Source of the DNA: Geothrix rubra
GTDB lineage: Bacteria; Acidobacteriota; Holophagae; Holophagales; Holophagaceae
DNA: 64,000 nt
Direction of reading: 5' to 3'
NCBI RefSeq assembly: GCF_030268065.1
Contig: NZ_BSDD01000003.1
Location: forward strand, 372,001-436,000
The translations under genes were made by a program, and so were the position numbers. This document shows, piece after piece, positions 8,060 through 17,173 of this stretch. Under the pieces are notes generated by a model. It was not told where the DNA came from, ran no database searches, and was given only the letters and a program-made list of their open reading frames with translations. How positions within the stretch are numbered: position 1 is the stretch's first letter; each line of letters starts with the position of its first letter.

Positions 8060-10186
8060 TCAGACCTTCATCAACTTCCGGTAGGCCTCGAGGAAGTCCT
8101 TGGGCTGGGGGAGGATCTCGTCCTCCAGGGCGGGCTGGTAGGCCACCCAGGTGTCCTTGGCCGCCACCCGGCGCACGGGGGCATCCAGGTGGAAGAACAG
8201 CTCGTCGGCGATGCGGGCGGCGAGCTCCGATCCGTAGCCCCAGCTGAGGGTGTCCTCGTGGGCCACGATCACCCGGTGGGTCTTCTTCACGGTGCGCTCG
8301 ATGGCCGACCAGTCGTAGGGGTTCAGCGTGCGGAGGTCGAGGATCTCCACGGAGATGCCCTCCTTCTCCGCCTCCCGGGCCGCCTGCACGGCCCGATGCA
8401 CCGTGTTGCCGTAGGTGATGACCGACAGGTCGCGGCCCTCGCGCACCGTCCGGGCCTTCCCGAAGGGGATCATGAACTCGGGGCCCGGGTCGTTGCCCTT
8501 GTTGTGGGTCTGCCGGTAGAGGTGCTTGGGCTCGAGGAAGAGCACCGGGTCCTCGCAGCGGATGGCCGTGCGCAGGAGGCCCGCGGCGTCCAGGGCCGAG
8601 CTGGGGCAGACCACGCGGAGGCCGGGAATGTGCGTGAAGGTGCTCTCGCCGCACTGGCTGTGGTAGGTGGCGCCGCCCATGAGGTAGCCCGCGATGGGCA
8701 CCCGCACCACCACCGGCGCGGCGAAGGTCCCGTTGGACCGCCAGCGGATGTTGGCCAGCTCGTCGCGCAGCTGCTGCATGGCGGGCCAGATGTAGTCGAA
8801 GAACTGGATCTCCACCACGGGCTTGAAGCCCCGGGCGGCGAGGCCGATGGCCCGGCCCACGATGGTGGCCTCCGCCAGGGGCGAGTTGTAGACGCGGTGG
8901 CCGCCGAACTGCTTCTGCAGGCCGTGGGTGGCCTTGAAGACGCCGCCCTTGCCCTTCACCTCCTCGAGGATCTCGGCCCGGCTGGCGTCCGCCACGTCCT
9001 CGCCGAAGACGAGGATGCGGGGATCCCGCGCCATCTCGTGCTTCAGGGTGGCGTTGATGAGGTCGATCATGGTCTTCGCGCCGGTGGCCTGGTCGCCCGC
9101 TGCGTGCTCGGTGTCGAAGGCCGCCGAGGTGGGATCCACGTCCTCGCTGTAGAGGTGGCGGTAGAAGCTCCCGCTGGCCGGCGGCGCCGCGGCCTCGGCC
9201 TCGGCCCAGGCCGCATCGACCTCCGCCTGCACCTCGTCGCGGAGCATCTGGAGCTGGGCCTCGGTGAGGTCGCCCTGGGCCACCAGGCGCTCGGCGAAGG
9301 TCCGCACCGGATCTCGGCGGGCCTCCTCGTCGCGCTGGGCCTTGGACTTGTAGAGCTGCTCGTCGTCGGACAGGGAGTGGCTGTAGGGACGGATGACTCG
9401 CGCCCGCACCAGGGCCGGGCCCTTGCGCGACCGGGCGTGCGCCACGGCCGCCTGCAGGGCCGCGTGGCTGGCGACGGGATCGCACCCGTCCACGTCGTCC
9501 ACGATGAGCAGCCCGTGGGCCTCGTAGCCCTTGAGGAGGGCGGCCACGTTGCCGCCGGGGTACTGCACCTCGCTGGGCACGCTGATGGCATAGCCGTTGT
9601 CCTCCACCAGGAAGACCACGGGCACCTTGAGGTTGACGGCGTTGCTGACGCCCTCCCAGAACTCGCCCTCGCTGCAGGTGCCGTCGCCGGTGGTCACCAG
9701 CACCACCTCGTCGGACTTGATTCCCAGCTGCTCCTGGAGGCCCCCCTGCTCAGCCCGCAGGATGGCCTCGGCGGCGCCCACCGCCTGGAGGAACTGGCTG
9801 CCCGTGGGGCTGGAGGTGGTGAAGATGTTGAGGGCCCGGTGCCCCCAGTGGCTGGGCATCTGGCGGCCGCCGCTGGCGGGATCGGCCTCGGCGCCCACGG
9901 AGCCCAGGAACATGTCCTTCGCCGTATAGCCCAGGCCGTAGGCCAGGGCCCGGTCGCGGTAGTAGAAGAAGAACCAGTCGTGGCCCGGCCGCAGGCACAT
10001 CGCGGCGGCGGCCTGCAGGGCCTCGTGGCCCACCCCGTTGATCTGGAAGAACACCTTGTTCTGCCGCTTGCCCGTGATCTCCTTGTCGTCGATGCGGCGG
10101 GCGGCGTAGATCGTCCGGTACAGCGCCACGCGCTGCTCCCGGGTGAGGGGCTCGGCAGTCGCGGTCTGGGGGGGGGTGGCAGCCAC
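8060..10186 (-). CDS. Fused alpha/beta E1 component of a 2-oxo acid dehydrogenase
   Basis: 708 residues combining both E1 subunits. The first part (about 1-340) is the alpha subunit with [10 protein letters not shown], the [13 protein letters not shown] segment and a thiamine diphosphate motif [10 protein letters not shown] ... EDNGYAIS (about residues 166-196). The second part (about 372-708, from MIDLINATL) is the beta subunit with [10 protein letters not shown], the [18 protein letters not shown] segment and [17 protein letters not shown]. It decarboxylates a 2-oxo acid and passes the acyl group to a lipoylated E2. Branched-chain (2-oxoisovalerate) type is most likely, but pyruvate cannot be excluded. 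The GTG at 10186 is favoured by AGGAG 7 bases upstream; an ATG at 10261 would add a non-conserved tail. E2 and E3 are not in the window. Confidence 0.9.
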   Translation of the reverse strand: MAATPPQTATAEPLTREQRVALYRTIYAARRIDDKEITGKRQNKVFFQINGVGHEALQAAAAMCLRPGHDWFFFYYRDRALAYGLGYTAKDMFLGSVGAEADPASGGRQMPSHWGHRALNIFTTSSPTGSQFLQAVGAAEAILRAEQGGLQEQLGIKSDEVVLVTTGDGTCSEGEFWEGVSNAVNLKVPVVFLVEDNGYAISVPSEVQYPGGNVAALLKGYEAHGLLIVDDVDGCDPVASHAALQAAVAHARSRKGPALVRARVIRPYSHSLSDDEQLYKSKAQRDEEARRDPVRTFAERLVAQGDLTEAQLQMLRDEVQAEVDAAWAEAEAAAPPASGSFYRHLYSEDVDPTSAAFDTEHAAGDQATGAKTMIDLINATLKHEMARDPRILVFGEDVADASRAEILEEVKGKGGVFKATHGLQKQFGGHRVYNSPLAEATIVGRAIGLAARGFKPVVEIQFFDYIWPAMQQLRDELANIRWRSNGTFAAPVVVRVPIAGYLMGGATYHSQCGESTFTHIPGLRVVCPSSALDAAGLLRTAIRCEDPVLFLEPKHLYRQTHNKGNDPGPEFMIPFGKARTVREGRDLSVITYGNTVHRAVQAAREAEKEGISVEILDLRTLNPYDWSAIERTVKKTHRVIVAHEDTLSWGYGSELAARIADELFFHLDAPVRRVAAKDTWVAYQPALEDEILPQPKDFLEAYRKLMKV

Positions 10187-10248
10187 GGTCACTCCTCGCG
10201 CCGGATGGCGTTCGAAGGGACAATCTAGCACGCCCGGAGGGGGGACTT

Positions 10249-10266
10249 CGGCTGTCTCCACAGCCG
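10249..10266. terminator. Short hairpin after the porin-like gene
   Basis: CGGCTGT (10249-10255) and ACAGCCG (10260-10266) form a 7-bp perfect stem with a 4-base loop between the porin-like stop and the E1 start. There is no U-run on the minus-strand transcript, so terminator activity is uncertain. Confidence 0.3.
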
Positions 10267-10304
10267 TCCGCAGACCACCTGCGACAGACCGGCCCCCTTG
10301 GCCT

Positions 10305-11465
10305 TTAGAAGGCGGCCCCCAGGCTCACGGTGGCCGACAGGCCCTCCCGGAAGGTCCGGCCCTGGGCATCCTGCAGGTCCCGGTTGAGACGGTCCTGCCG
10401 CACCTCGACCCGGGCGAAGGCCGGCCCATGCTTCTTCTCCACCCCGAGGCTCAGGGACCGGGCCACGAGATCGGCCCCGGTCCGCCCGGCGTAGGCGAGG
10501 CCACCGGCATCCAGCCCCAGGCTGGCCCGGATGGTGGAATCCAGGGACAAACGCACGCCCTGGTCGTCGCCGAGCCGCTCGGCCCGGGCCACCAGGCTGA
10601 TGCCCCGCCCCAGGTCCCGCTTCAGGATCAGGCCGAGGCCCCGCCACCGCGCCCACTGGGTGTCCCGGGCGCCCAGGAGGCTCCCGGCGGCGAAGGACTC
10701 GCGCCCGAGGGACACCTCGCCCTGCAGGGTGGTCCGGCCCCAGACGCCCTGGCCCATGAGGCACACCCGCTCCCGGGGACGGCCCTCGGCACCCGTGCCG
10801 GAGGCCTCACCGAGCCCATCCTGCTCCGGCCCGCGGTAGGCGTGGAGGGATAGGTAGGTCTCGGCCGAACCGCCGGGATTCCAGGAGAGGCCCAAGCCCA
10901 CGGTCTTCCCGTGGTTGTTGTCCTTCAGGCGGTCCTCCCCGTTGAAGACCCAGAGGTCACCGCTCCACGCGGGGCTGAAGGCGTGGTGCCAGTGGACGCC
11001 CACCTGGCCGAAGGGGTCCGAGAAGGTGAAGAGCAGGCCCCGGCTGGCCGTGAGGTTCTGGGCGCCGTCCAGGTACTCCATGCCGATGAAGGTGATCATC
11101 CGCCCGATCCGGAAGGTGTCCCGCTCTCCCGTCCAGACCAGCATGGCCTCCACGGCCGCGATGGTGCCCGTGTCGCCCGTGGTCGCCTGGATGGTCTTGC
11201 CCGTGTTCCCGGCCAGGAGCGTGGCCTTCGCGGACCAGCCCTGGGCGAAGGCGGCATCGACCCCCAGCATCAGGCCGTCCAGGGAGAACTGGCTCTGGCC
11301 CGCCTCCAGGGGACGGAAGACGAGGGACCCGTCCCGGGTCTCCCGGTCCTGGGTGACCGCCGAGGCCCAGAGGGACCCGTGCCACTTGAGCGTGGGCACG
11401 GGAACCTGGGCCGCCAGGGAGGCGGTGAGGAGACCGGCCAGGGGGATGGATTGCAGGCAACGCAC
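10305..11465 (-). CDS. Porin-like outer membrane beta-barrel protein next to amtB
   Basis: 386 residues. The GTG at 11465, preceded by GGAGG, gives a signal peptide [19 protein letters not shown]. The mature part consists of amphipathic strands of barrel type ([57 protein letters not shown]) and ends [12 protein letters not shown] with a terminal Phe. The pattern resembles the BBP2-like putative beta-barrel porins. It lies 57 bases downstream of amtB on the same strand, so the pair may be cotranscribed, with the porin admitting the substrate across the outer membrane. That role is inferred from position only. A 7-bp hairpin at 10249-10266 follows. Confidence 0.72.
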   Translation of the reverse strand: MRCLQSIPLAGLLTASLAAQVPVPTLKWHGSLWASAVTQDRETRDGSLVFRPLEAGQSQFSLDGLMLGVDAAFAQGWSAKATLLAGNTGKTIQATTGDTGTIAAVEAMLVWTGERDTFRIGRMITFIGMEYLDGAQNLTASRGLLFTFSDPFGQVGVHWHHAFSPAWSGDLWVFNGEDRLKDNNHGKTVGLGLSWNPGGSAETYLSLHAYRGPEQDGLGEASGTGAEGRPRERVCLMGQGVWGRTTLQGEVSLGRESFAAGSLLGARDTQWARWRGLGLILKRDLGRGISLVARAERLGDDQGVRLSLDSTIRASLGLDAGGLAYAGRTGADLVARSLSLGVEKKHGPAFARVEVRQDRLNRDLQDAQGRTFREGLSATVSLGAAF

Positions 11466-11522
11466 ATGGACCTCCGTCGCAGGGCCGCCCATCGGCCCCG
11501 CGGAACCGGTTGGAAGCCGGGT

Positions 11523-12761
11523 TCAGATCCCCTGGGGGTAGGCCTCTTCGCCGTGGAGTTCCGTGTCGAGGCCCTTCTCCTCGGCCATGGGGGCCACCCG
11601 GACCGGCGTGATGCGGTCGATGATCCAGAGCATCCCGTAGGTGAACCCGAAGGCCCACACGGAGGAGATGGCCACGGCGGCGCACTGCTTGCCGAAGAAG
11701 GCCACGTTCCCCAGGAGGAGGCCGTCGGAACCGGCGGGGTTCCAGGCCTTCGAGGCGAACACGCCGAGGAAGATCACACCGATGAAGCCGCCCACGCCGT
11801 GGACGCCCCAGACATCCAGCGCGTCGTCCCAGCCCAGCTTGTTCTTCAGGGCCACGGCGTAGTAGCAGATCACGCCGGCCAGGATGCCGATGAGCGCCGC
11901 CGTGCTCAGCGAGACGTAGCCGGCCGCCGGCGTGATGGTGGCCAGGCCCGCCACCGCGCCTGTGAGCAGGCCCACGAACTTGGGCTGCCGGGCGTTCATC
12001 CACTCCACCAGCAGCCAGGTGGCGGCGGCGAAGGAGGCGGCGATGTCGGTGTTCAGGAAGGCCGAGGCCGTGACGGAATCCACGCGCAGTTCGGAACCGG
12101 CGTTGAAGCCGTACCAGCCGAACCAGAGCAGCCCGGTGCCCAGGGCGATGAGCGGCACGTTGTGGGGCACGTTCTCCACCACCTTGCGGCGGCCCACATA
12201 GAGGATGGAGGCCAGGGCCGCCAGACCGGCCGTGTTGTGCACCACGATGCCGCCCGCGAAGTCCAGCACACCCCACCTGGCGAGGATGCCCTCGGGGCTC
12301 CACACCATGTGGACGAAGGGGAAGTAGACGAAGATCAGCCAGCCCGTGAGGAACAGGAAGTAGGCCTTGAAGGTCACGCGGTTCGCGAAGGCCCCCGTGA
12401 TGAGCGCCGGCGTGATGATGGCGAACATCATCTGGTAGGCCACGTGGACCATGAGGGGGATGCCCGCGTCATTGCCCGTGAACATGCTGTGCAGGGTGAT
12501 CCCCCGGAGGAAGGCGTAGTGCGTGGGATCGCCCACGATGCCGTGCCAGGTGGGGCCGAAGCACATCGAGTAGCCGAAGGCGAACCACAGCACCGTGGTC
12601 CAGCCCAGCGAGACGAAGCTCTGGGTCATGATCGTCAGCACGTTCTTCCGGCCCACGAGGCCACCATAGAAGAAGGCCAGGCCGGGGGTCATGAGCATGA
12701 CGAGGCTGGCGCACAACAGCATGAAGGCCGTGTTGCCAACGTTGATGGGCATCGGGGACAT
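11523..12761 (-). CDS. amtB: Ammonium transporter (Amt/MEP/Rh family)
   Basis: 412 residues with about 11 membrane helices. The family signature TPGLAFFYGGLVGRKN is near residues 25-40, and the DFAGGIVVHNTAGLAAL segment carries the first pore histidine and the periplasmic Asp. The Walled-in second histidine region is represented by WGVHGVGGFIGVIFLGVF. It conducts NH4+/NH3 across the inner membrane. The ATG at 12761 has GAGGAGG just upstream; a longer frame starting at 12824 adds unconserved residues. The C-terminal tail is short and no glnK (PII) gene is adjacent, which is unusual for amtB. A divergently transcribed KdpDE-like system lies upstream and a porin-like gene downstream. Confidence 0.95.
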   Translation of the reverse strand: MSPMPINVGNTAFMLLCASLVMLMTPGLAFFYGGLVGRKNVLTIMTQSFVSLGWTTVLWFAFGYSMCFGPTWHGIVGDPTHYAFLRGITLHSMFTGNDAGIPLMVHVAYQMMFAIITPALITGAFANRVTFKAYFLFLTGWLIFVYFPFVHMVWSPEGILARWGVLDFAGGIVVHNTAGLAALASILYVGRRKVVENVPHNVPLIALGTGLLWFGWYGFNAGSELRVDSVTASAFLNTDIAASFAAATWLLVEWMNARQPKFVGLLTGAVAGLATITPAAGYVSLSTAALIGILAGVICYYAVALKNKLGWDDALDVWGVHGVGGFIGVIFLGVFASKAWNPAGSDGLLLGNVAFFGKQCAAVAISSVWAFGFTYGMLWIIDRITPVRVAPMAEEKGLDTELHGEEAYPQGI

Positions 12762-12842
12762 AAAGACAACCTCCTCATCCGTAAACGACGAACGCCGGAA
12801 GTATGCGCGGGGGACGGCCGTCACGGATCGCCCGGACGCGAC

Positions 12843-12864
12843 TTTTTACGCGGTTTTTATGCAG
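12843..12864. promoter_or_regulatory. Tandem 11-bp repeat, candidate KdpE/OmpR-type response regulator box
   Basis: Two 11-mers abut head to tail: TTTTTACGCGG (12843-12853) and TTTTTATGCAG (12854-12864), matching at 9 of 11 positions in an otherwise GC-rich intergenic region. Direct repeats with an 11-bp period are the usual site of OmpR/PhoB-family regulators, and T-rich TTTTTA-type half-sites resemble those known for KdpE. The box is 25 bases upstream of the kdpD-like start and about 80 bases upstream of amtB, so it could serve both divergent genes. Confidence 0.5.
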
Positions 12865-12889
12865 GGCCCCTGGGTACTCTGGAGCGCCC

Positions 12890-14797
12890 ATGGACGCCTC
12901 CTCCCGTCCCATCCTGGTGGCCCTCGGCTCCGAGGCCCGCGCCCTCCGGCTCATCCAGGCCGCCTCCCGCATGGCGCGGGAACGGGGCGCCCCCTGGATC
13001 GCCGCGCACGTCCGGACGACTGCGGGCCCGGCCGCGGAGGACGAGGAGCAGGCCCAGGTCTGGCTGCAGGAGGCCCAGCGCCTCGGCGCGGAGGTCCGGG
13101 TGGTCCGCGCCCCGACCCTGGCGCAGGGGCTGGCGGACCTGGCCCGGACCAGCCACGCCCAGGCCCTGATCCTGGGCCGCTCCCGGGACCGCTGGCCCTG
13201 GGCCCGCCTGGGCCATGCCACCGCCGACGAACTGCAGCGCCGCGGACTGGACGCGCGCCTGGAGGTGCTGGACGATCCGCCGGGCGCGCTCTCCGAGCGG
13301 GCCCCGGGCACGTCCTTCGGCGCCACCGTCGGGACCTTCCTGGTCCTGGGCGCCTGTACGGGCCTGGCCTGGCTGGTGCCGCGGGAGGGGAACCTCTCGC
13401 TGGTGCTGCCCATCTACCTGCTGGGCGTGGCCGTCATCGCCCACCGCTGGGGCCAGGGCCTGGGGGTGCTGGCCTCCGCCCTGAGCGCCCTGCTCTACAA
13501 CTTCCTCCTGGAGACGCCCCGCTTCAGCCAGGCGACCGGACACTGGCCCAACCTGCTCTTCTTCCTCGCCATGCTGCTGGCCGCCCAGCTGGTCATGGGC
13601 CTGCTGCGACGGCTGCGCCACCAGGCGCGGGAGGTCCAGCGCCGGGAGGTCCACACCGCGTCCCTGTACCTCCTGGGCCGCGCCCTGGCCCGGAGCCGGA
13701 CGCCGGAGGAGGTGGCCACGGCGGCCGCGGAGCACATCGGGCGGGCCTTCAAGGCCACGGCCTGGCTCCTCCTGCCGGAAGGGGACGCCTGGCGTTCCCT
13801 TCCCACGCCGGTCGAGGACCCGGCCCTGCCCGCCCCGTCGGAGCTGGGGCCCGGCCTGGAGATCGGTGATCGCGAAGGCGACCCCCTCGAGCCGCTGCCG
13901 CGAGGCGGCGCGTTCTACCTCTCCCTGACCGGCACGGACCGGAGCGAGGGCGTGCTCCGGATCCTCCCCCGGGAGCCGGGGGGGCTGCCCCCGCGCACCT
14001 GGGAGCTGCTCAAGGCCTTCGCGGCCCAGATCGCCCTGGCCCTGGAGCGGCTCCGCTGGCTGGAGGAGGCGCGCCGGGCCCAGGTGGAGCGGGAGACCGA
14101 GCGCCTGCGGAGCACCCTGCTCGGCGCCATCGGCCACGACCTCCGCACGCCCCTGGCCGCCATCCACGGCGCCGCGGGCACCCTGCTGCTGCCGGGCGAC
14201 CTCACGGAGGCCACGCGCCGCGACCTCCTGGCCATGATCCAGGACGAGAGCGAGCGGCTGGCGCACCTCCTGGGGAACCTCCTCGACCTCACGCGGCTGG
14301 AGAGCGGCGTCCTCCAGGTCCAGAAGGAGTGGCAGCCCCTGGAGGAGGTGGTGGGCGCGGCCCTGGGCCGGCTGGAACGCCGGGAGGGGGCCGTGCCCGT
14401 CCGGGTGGACCTCCCGCCGGACCTCCCCCTCGTGCCCCTCGATGCCGCCCTCATGGAGCAGGTCCTCATCAACCTCCTCGCCAACGCCCGGCGCCACGCC
14501 CCCGGCCGGGACGCAGACCTGCGGGCCTGGACCGAGCCCGGCCGCCTCTGCCTGGAGGTGGCCGACCGGGGGCCCGGGGTGCCGGAGGCCTTCCTCGAAC
14601 GGATCTTCGACAAGTTCTTCCGCCTCTCGGAAGCCGGAGAAGGCGGCGTGGGCCTGGGACTCGCCATCTGCCGGGCCATCGTCCAGGCCCATGGGGGCGA
14701 GATCCGGGCCGAGGCCCGCCCGGGGGGCGGCACGGCCTTCCGCATCGGCCTCCCGCTCCCCGGCGATCCGCCGTCGCTGCCGGAGGGCGCGCCATGA
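12890..14797 (+). CDS. KdpD-like sensor histidine kinase lacking the N-terminal KdpD domain
   Basis: 635 residues. In order: a universal-stress-protein-like domain (about 5-130, RPILVALGSEARALRLIQAA), a DUF4118 four-helix membrane region (about 140-245), a GAF-like domain (about 265-390), HisKA with the phospho-acceptor His at residue 416 (IGHDLRTPLAAIHGAAG), and HATPase_c (N box INLLANARRHAPG; VADRGPGVP; GVGLGLAICRAIVQAHGG). Escherichia coli KdpD is about 890 residues and begins with a roughly 200-residue ATP-binding KdpD domain that is absent here. The next gene overlaps and encodes a KdpE-like regulator. No kdpFABC is in the window, so the signal may be potassium or something else, for instance linked to the neighbouring amtB. 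Confidence 0.88.
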   Translation: MDASSRPILVALGSEARALRLIQAASRMARERGAPWIAAHVRTTAGPAAEDEEQAQVWLQEAQRLGAEVRVVRAPTLAQGLADLARTSHAQALILGRSRDRWPWARLGHATADELQRRGLDARLEVLDDPPGALSERAPGTSFGATVGTFLVLGACTGLAWLVPREGNLSLVLPIYLLGVAVIAHRWGQGLGVLASALSALLYNFLLETPRFSQATGHWPNLLFFLAMLLAAQLVMGLLRRLRHQAREVQRREVHTASLYLLGRALARSRTPEEVATAAAEHIGRAFKATAWLLLPEGDAWRSLPTPVEDPALPAPSELGPGLEIGDREGDPLEPLPRGGAFYLSLTGTDRSEGVLRILPREPGGLPPRTWELLKAFAAQIALALERLRWLEEARRAQVERETERLRSTLLGAIGHDLRTPLAAIHGAAGTLLLPGDLTEATRRDLLAMIQDESERLAHLLGNLLDLTRLESGVLQVQKEWQPLEEVVGAALGRLERREGAVPVRVDLPPDLPLVPLDAALMEQVLINLLANARRHAPGRDADLRAWTEPGRLCLEVADRGPGVPEAFLERIFDKFFRLSEAGEGGVGLGLAICRAIVQAHGGEIRAEARPGGGTAFRIGLPLPGDPPSLPEGAP

Positions 14798-15510
14798 CGG
14801 CCCCTCCGGGCGGGGCCCATCCGCCCCGCATCCTGGTGGTGGAGGACGAGCCGGCCCTCCGCCGGTTCCTCGTGCCCACGCTGACGGGCCAGGGCTACCA
14901 GGTGCTCACGGCCGCCACCGCCACGGAGGGCCTGGCCCAGGCCCGCAGCCACAACCCCGACCTGGTGCTGCTGGACCTCGGGCTCCCCGACCTGGATGGG
15001 ATGGAGGTGCTATGCCGGCTCCGCGCCTGGAGCCGCCGCCCCATCGTGATCCTCAGCGCCCGGAACCAGGAACACGACAAGGTGCGCGCCCTCGACCTGG
15101 GTGCCGACGACTACCTGGCCAAGCCCTTCGGCGCCGCCGAGCTGCTGGCGCGGCTGCGCGTGGCCCTGCGCCGGACGATCCCCACGGAGGCCGGGGACAC
15201 GGTGGTGGCCGGAGGGGGGCTGCGGGTGGACCTCGGCCGCCGGGAAGTGAGCCTGGAGGGGCGTCCCGTCCACCTCACGGCCCTGGAGTACCGATTGCTG
15301 GAAGCCCTCGTCCGCCGGAACGGAAGGGTGGCCACCCATGCGCAGCTGCTGGCCGAGGTCTGGGGGCCCGGCGGCGAGGGAAACACGCACTACCTCCGCA
15401 TCTACATGGCCATGCTGCGCCGCAAGCTGGAGGCCGACCCCACCCGGCCGAGACACTTCATCACCGAGCCCAACGTGGGCTATCGCCTGCACCTGGACGG
15501 GCCCGGCTGA
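14794..15510 (+). CDS. kdpE: KdpE-like response regulator (OmpR family)
   Basis: 238 residues: receiver domain (ILVVEDEP near residue 13, phospho-acceptor Asp61 in LVLLDLGLPDLDG, conserved Lys in YLAKPFG) and a C-terminal winged helix of the OmpR type (LTALEYRLLEALVRRNGRVATHAQLL, then NTHYLRIYMAMLRRKLE and GYRL). The spacing and the HYLRIYMAMLRRKLE recognition segment are characteristic of KdpE. The start codon overlaps the kinase stop (ATGA), so both proteins are made from one coupled transcript. Probable targets include the tandem repeat at 12843-12864. Confidence 0.9.
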   Translation: MTAPPGGAHPPRILVVEDEPALRRFLVPTLTGQGYQVLTAATATEGLAQARSHNPDLVLLDLGLPDLDGMEVLCRLRAWSRRPIVILSARNQEHDKVRALDLGADDYLAKPFGAAELLARLRVALRRTIPTEAGDTVVAGGGLRVDLGRREVSLEGRPVHLTALEYRLLEALVRRNGRVATHAQLLAEVWGPGGEGNTHYLRIYMAMLRRKLEADPTRPRHFITEPNVGYRLHLDGPG

Positions 15511-15554
15511 TTAATCGTCTTCTCCGGTACAATGGACGCTTTTCGGGAACGCCC

Positions 15555-16505
15555 ATGCCCCTGTCCCCCGCCGAGATCCGCGACATCCACGACCTGCCGG
15601 TGCCCGAGCTGCTCTACCGGGCGGCCACGGCCCACCGCGCCCACTGGAACGCGGAGGAGATCCAGTTCTGCACGCTGGACTCCATCAAGACCGGGGCCTG
15701 CCCGGAGGACTGCGCCTACTGCCCCCAGAGCGCCCGCTACAACACCGCCCTGAAGGTGGAACCCCTCAAGGACGTGGAGAAGGTCCTGGCCGGCGCCGCC
15801 GAGGCCAAGGCGAACGGCTCGACGCGCTACTGCATGGGCGCGGCCTGGCGCGAGGTGAAGGACGACGCCAACTTCGACGCCGTGCTGGAGATGGTGCGGG
15901 GCGTCTCCGGCATGGGCATGGAGGTCTGCGTCACCCTCGGCATGCTCGACGAGGCCCAGGCGAAGCGCCTGAAGGCGGCCGGCTGCCAGGTCTACAACCA
16001 CAACATCGACAGCAGCCGCGACTTCTACGAGACCATCATCCACACCCGCACGTTCGACGAGCGGCTGGAGACCATCGCCGCCGTGCGTGCCGCGGGCCTG
16101 GAGGTCTGCTCCGGCGGCATCGTGGGCATGGGCGAAACGGTGGATCAGCGCATCCACTTCCTGCAGGAATTGACCGAGCTGGAGCCCGCCCCCGAAAGCA
16201 TCCCCATCAACCAGTTCGTGGCCGTGGACGGCACGCCCCTGGCCGGCGTCCCGCCCCTGCCCCCGCTGGAGCTGGTGCGCATGATCGCCACGGCCCGCAT
16301 CCTCTTCCCGAAGAGCCGCATCCGCCTCAGCGCCGGCCGCACCCAGATGAGCGACGAGCTGCAGGCCCTCTGCTTCTTCGCAGGCGCCAACAGCATCTTC
16401 ACCGGCGAGAAGCTGCTCACCACCCCCAACCCCGGCGGCAACCACGACCACTGGCTGCTGGACGCCCTGGGCATGCGGGTGGAGGGCGCCCCGGCCCGCG
16501 TCTGA
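15555..16505 (+). CDS. bioB: Biotin synthase
   Basis: 316 residues, the usual length. The radical-SAM cluster motif CPEDCAYC places the three cysteines at residues 49, 53 and 56, and the auxiliary [2Fe-2S] region is represented by YCMGAAWRE, VCVTLGML, YNHNIDSSRDFY and RLSAGRTQMSDELQALCFFAGANS. It inserts sulfur into dethiobiotin to make biotin. ATG 15555 lacks a strong ribosome binding site; a TACAAT hexamer at 15528-15533 could be its -10 element. No other bio genes are adjacent. The hemerythrin gene begins six bases after the stop, and the deduced E2-type and carboxylase users of biotin are outside the window. Confidence 0.97.
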   Translation: MPLSPAEIRDIHDLPVPELLYRAATAHRAHWNAEEIQFCTLDSIKTGACPEDCAYCPQSARYNTALKVEPLKDVEKVLAGAAEAKANGSTRYCMGAAWREVKDDANFDAVLEMVRGVSGMGMEVCVTLGMLDEAQAKRLKAAGCQVYNHNIDSSRDFYETIIHTRTFDERLETIAAVRAAGLEVCSGGIVGMGETVDQRIHFLQELTELEPAPESIPINQFVAVDGTPLAGVPPLPPLELVRMIATARILFPKSRIRLSAGRTQMSDELQALCFFAGANSIFTGEKLLTTPNPGGNHDHWLLDALGMRVEGAPARV

Positions 16506-16510
16506 CCCCC

Positions 16511-17173
16511 ATGCAGCTCCTCGACGACCTCCGCCGCGAGCACGACCTCATCGACCAGGTGCTGGGCTCCCTGCGGGCCTTCGTGACGGCCCGGCTCGCG
16601 GGACAGGGCGACCCCGCCGACGGCGCGCGGTTCCTGGCCTTCTTCCGGGACTTCGCGGGCACCTTCCACCACGACAAGGAGGAGGCCGTCCTCTTTCGGG
16701 CCCTCGTGGAGAAGGCCGAACTGCCCGCGGACCGCGGCCCCGTGGCGGCCATCACCGGCGAGCACCAGCGCATGGCCGGCCTGCTGGAGGCCCTGGCCGG
16801 GCTCCTGGGTAGTCCCCTGGCCACTGAAACCGATCGGGCGCGCCTCCAGGAACTGGCCGTGGCCTACAGCCACGCCCTCTGGCGTCACATCGACGCCGAG
16901 AACTCCGTCCTCTTCCCCGAGGGCGAGGAGCGCCTGCGCCGGGCCCATGTCCGCGAGCTGCCCTCCCGCCCCATGACCGACGCCGAGCATGCCGCCCGCG
17001 AGACCGGGCTGGCCCTGCTGACGGCCTATCCGCCCCAGCCCGATCCCCAGGCCCCGCGCGGCGACGGCTGCGTCAACTGCGCCTCCTTCGGGACCACCTG
17101 CGAAGGCCTCGAGGCCGAGTGGTGGACCGACCTGGAGTGGGAAGACCACTGGGACCGCATGCAGAGCGACTAG
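16511..17173 (+). CDS. Hemerythrin HHE-domain protein with a cysteine-rich tail
   Basis: 220 residues. The first 150 residues form a hemerythrin-like four-helix bundle with the usual ligand pattern: REHDLID (His11), FHHDKEEAVLF, GEHQRM and WRHIDAENSVLFPEGEE. It should bind a di-iron centre and sense or store oxygen, NO or oxidants. The C-terminus (about residues 185-220) carries C-x2-C-x6-C (Cys187, 190, 197) followed by a Trp/Asp/Glu-rich end; such a tail is unusual for the family and could bind another metal or act in thiol chemistry. It lies 5 bases after bioB and overlaps the end of the opposite-strand aldo/keto reductase. Confidence 0.85.
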   Translation: MQLLDDLRREHDLIDQVLGSLRAFVTARLAGQGDPADGARFLAFFRDFAGTFHHDKEEAVLFRALVEKAELPADRGPVAAITGEHQRMAGLLEALAGLLGSPLATETDRARLQELAVAYSHALWRHIDAENSVLFPEGEERLRRAHVRELPSRPMTDAEHAARETGLALLTAYPPQPDPQAPRGDGCVNCASFGTTCEGLEAEWWTDLEWEDHWDRMQSD

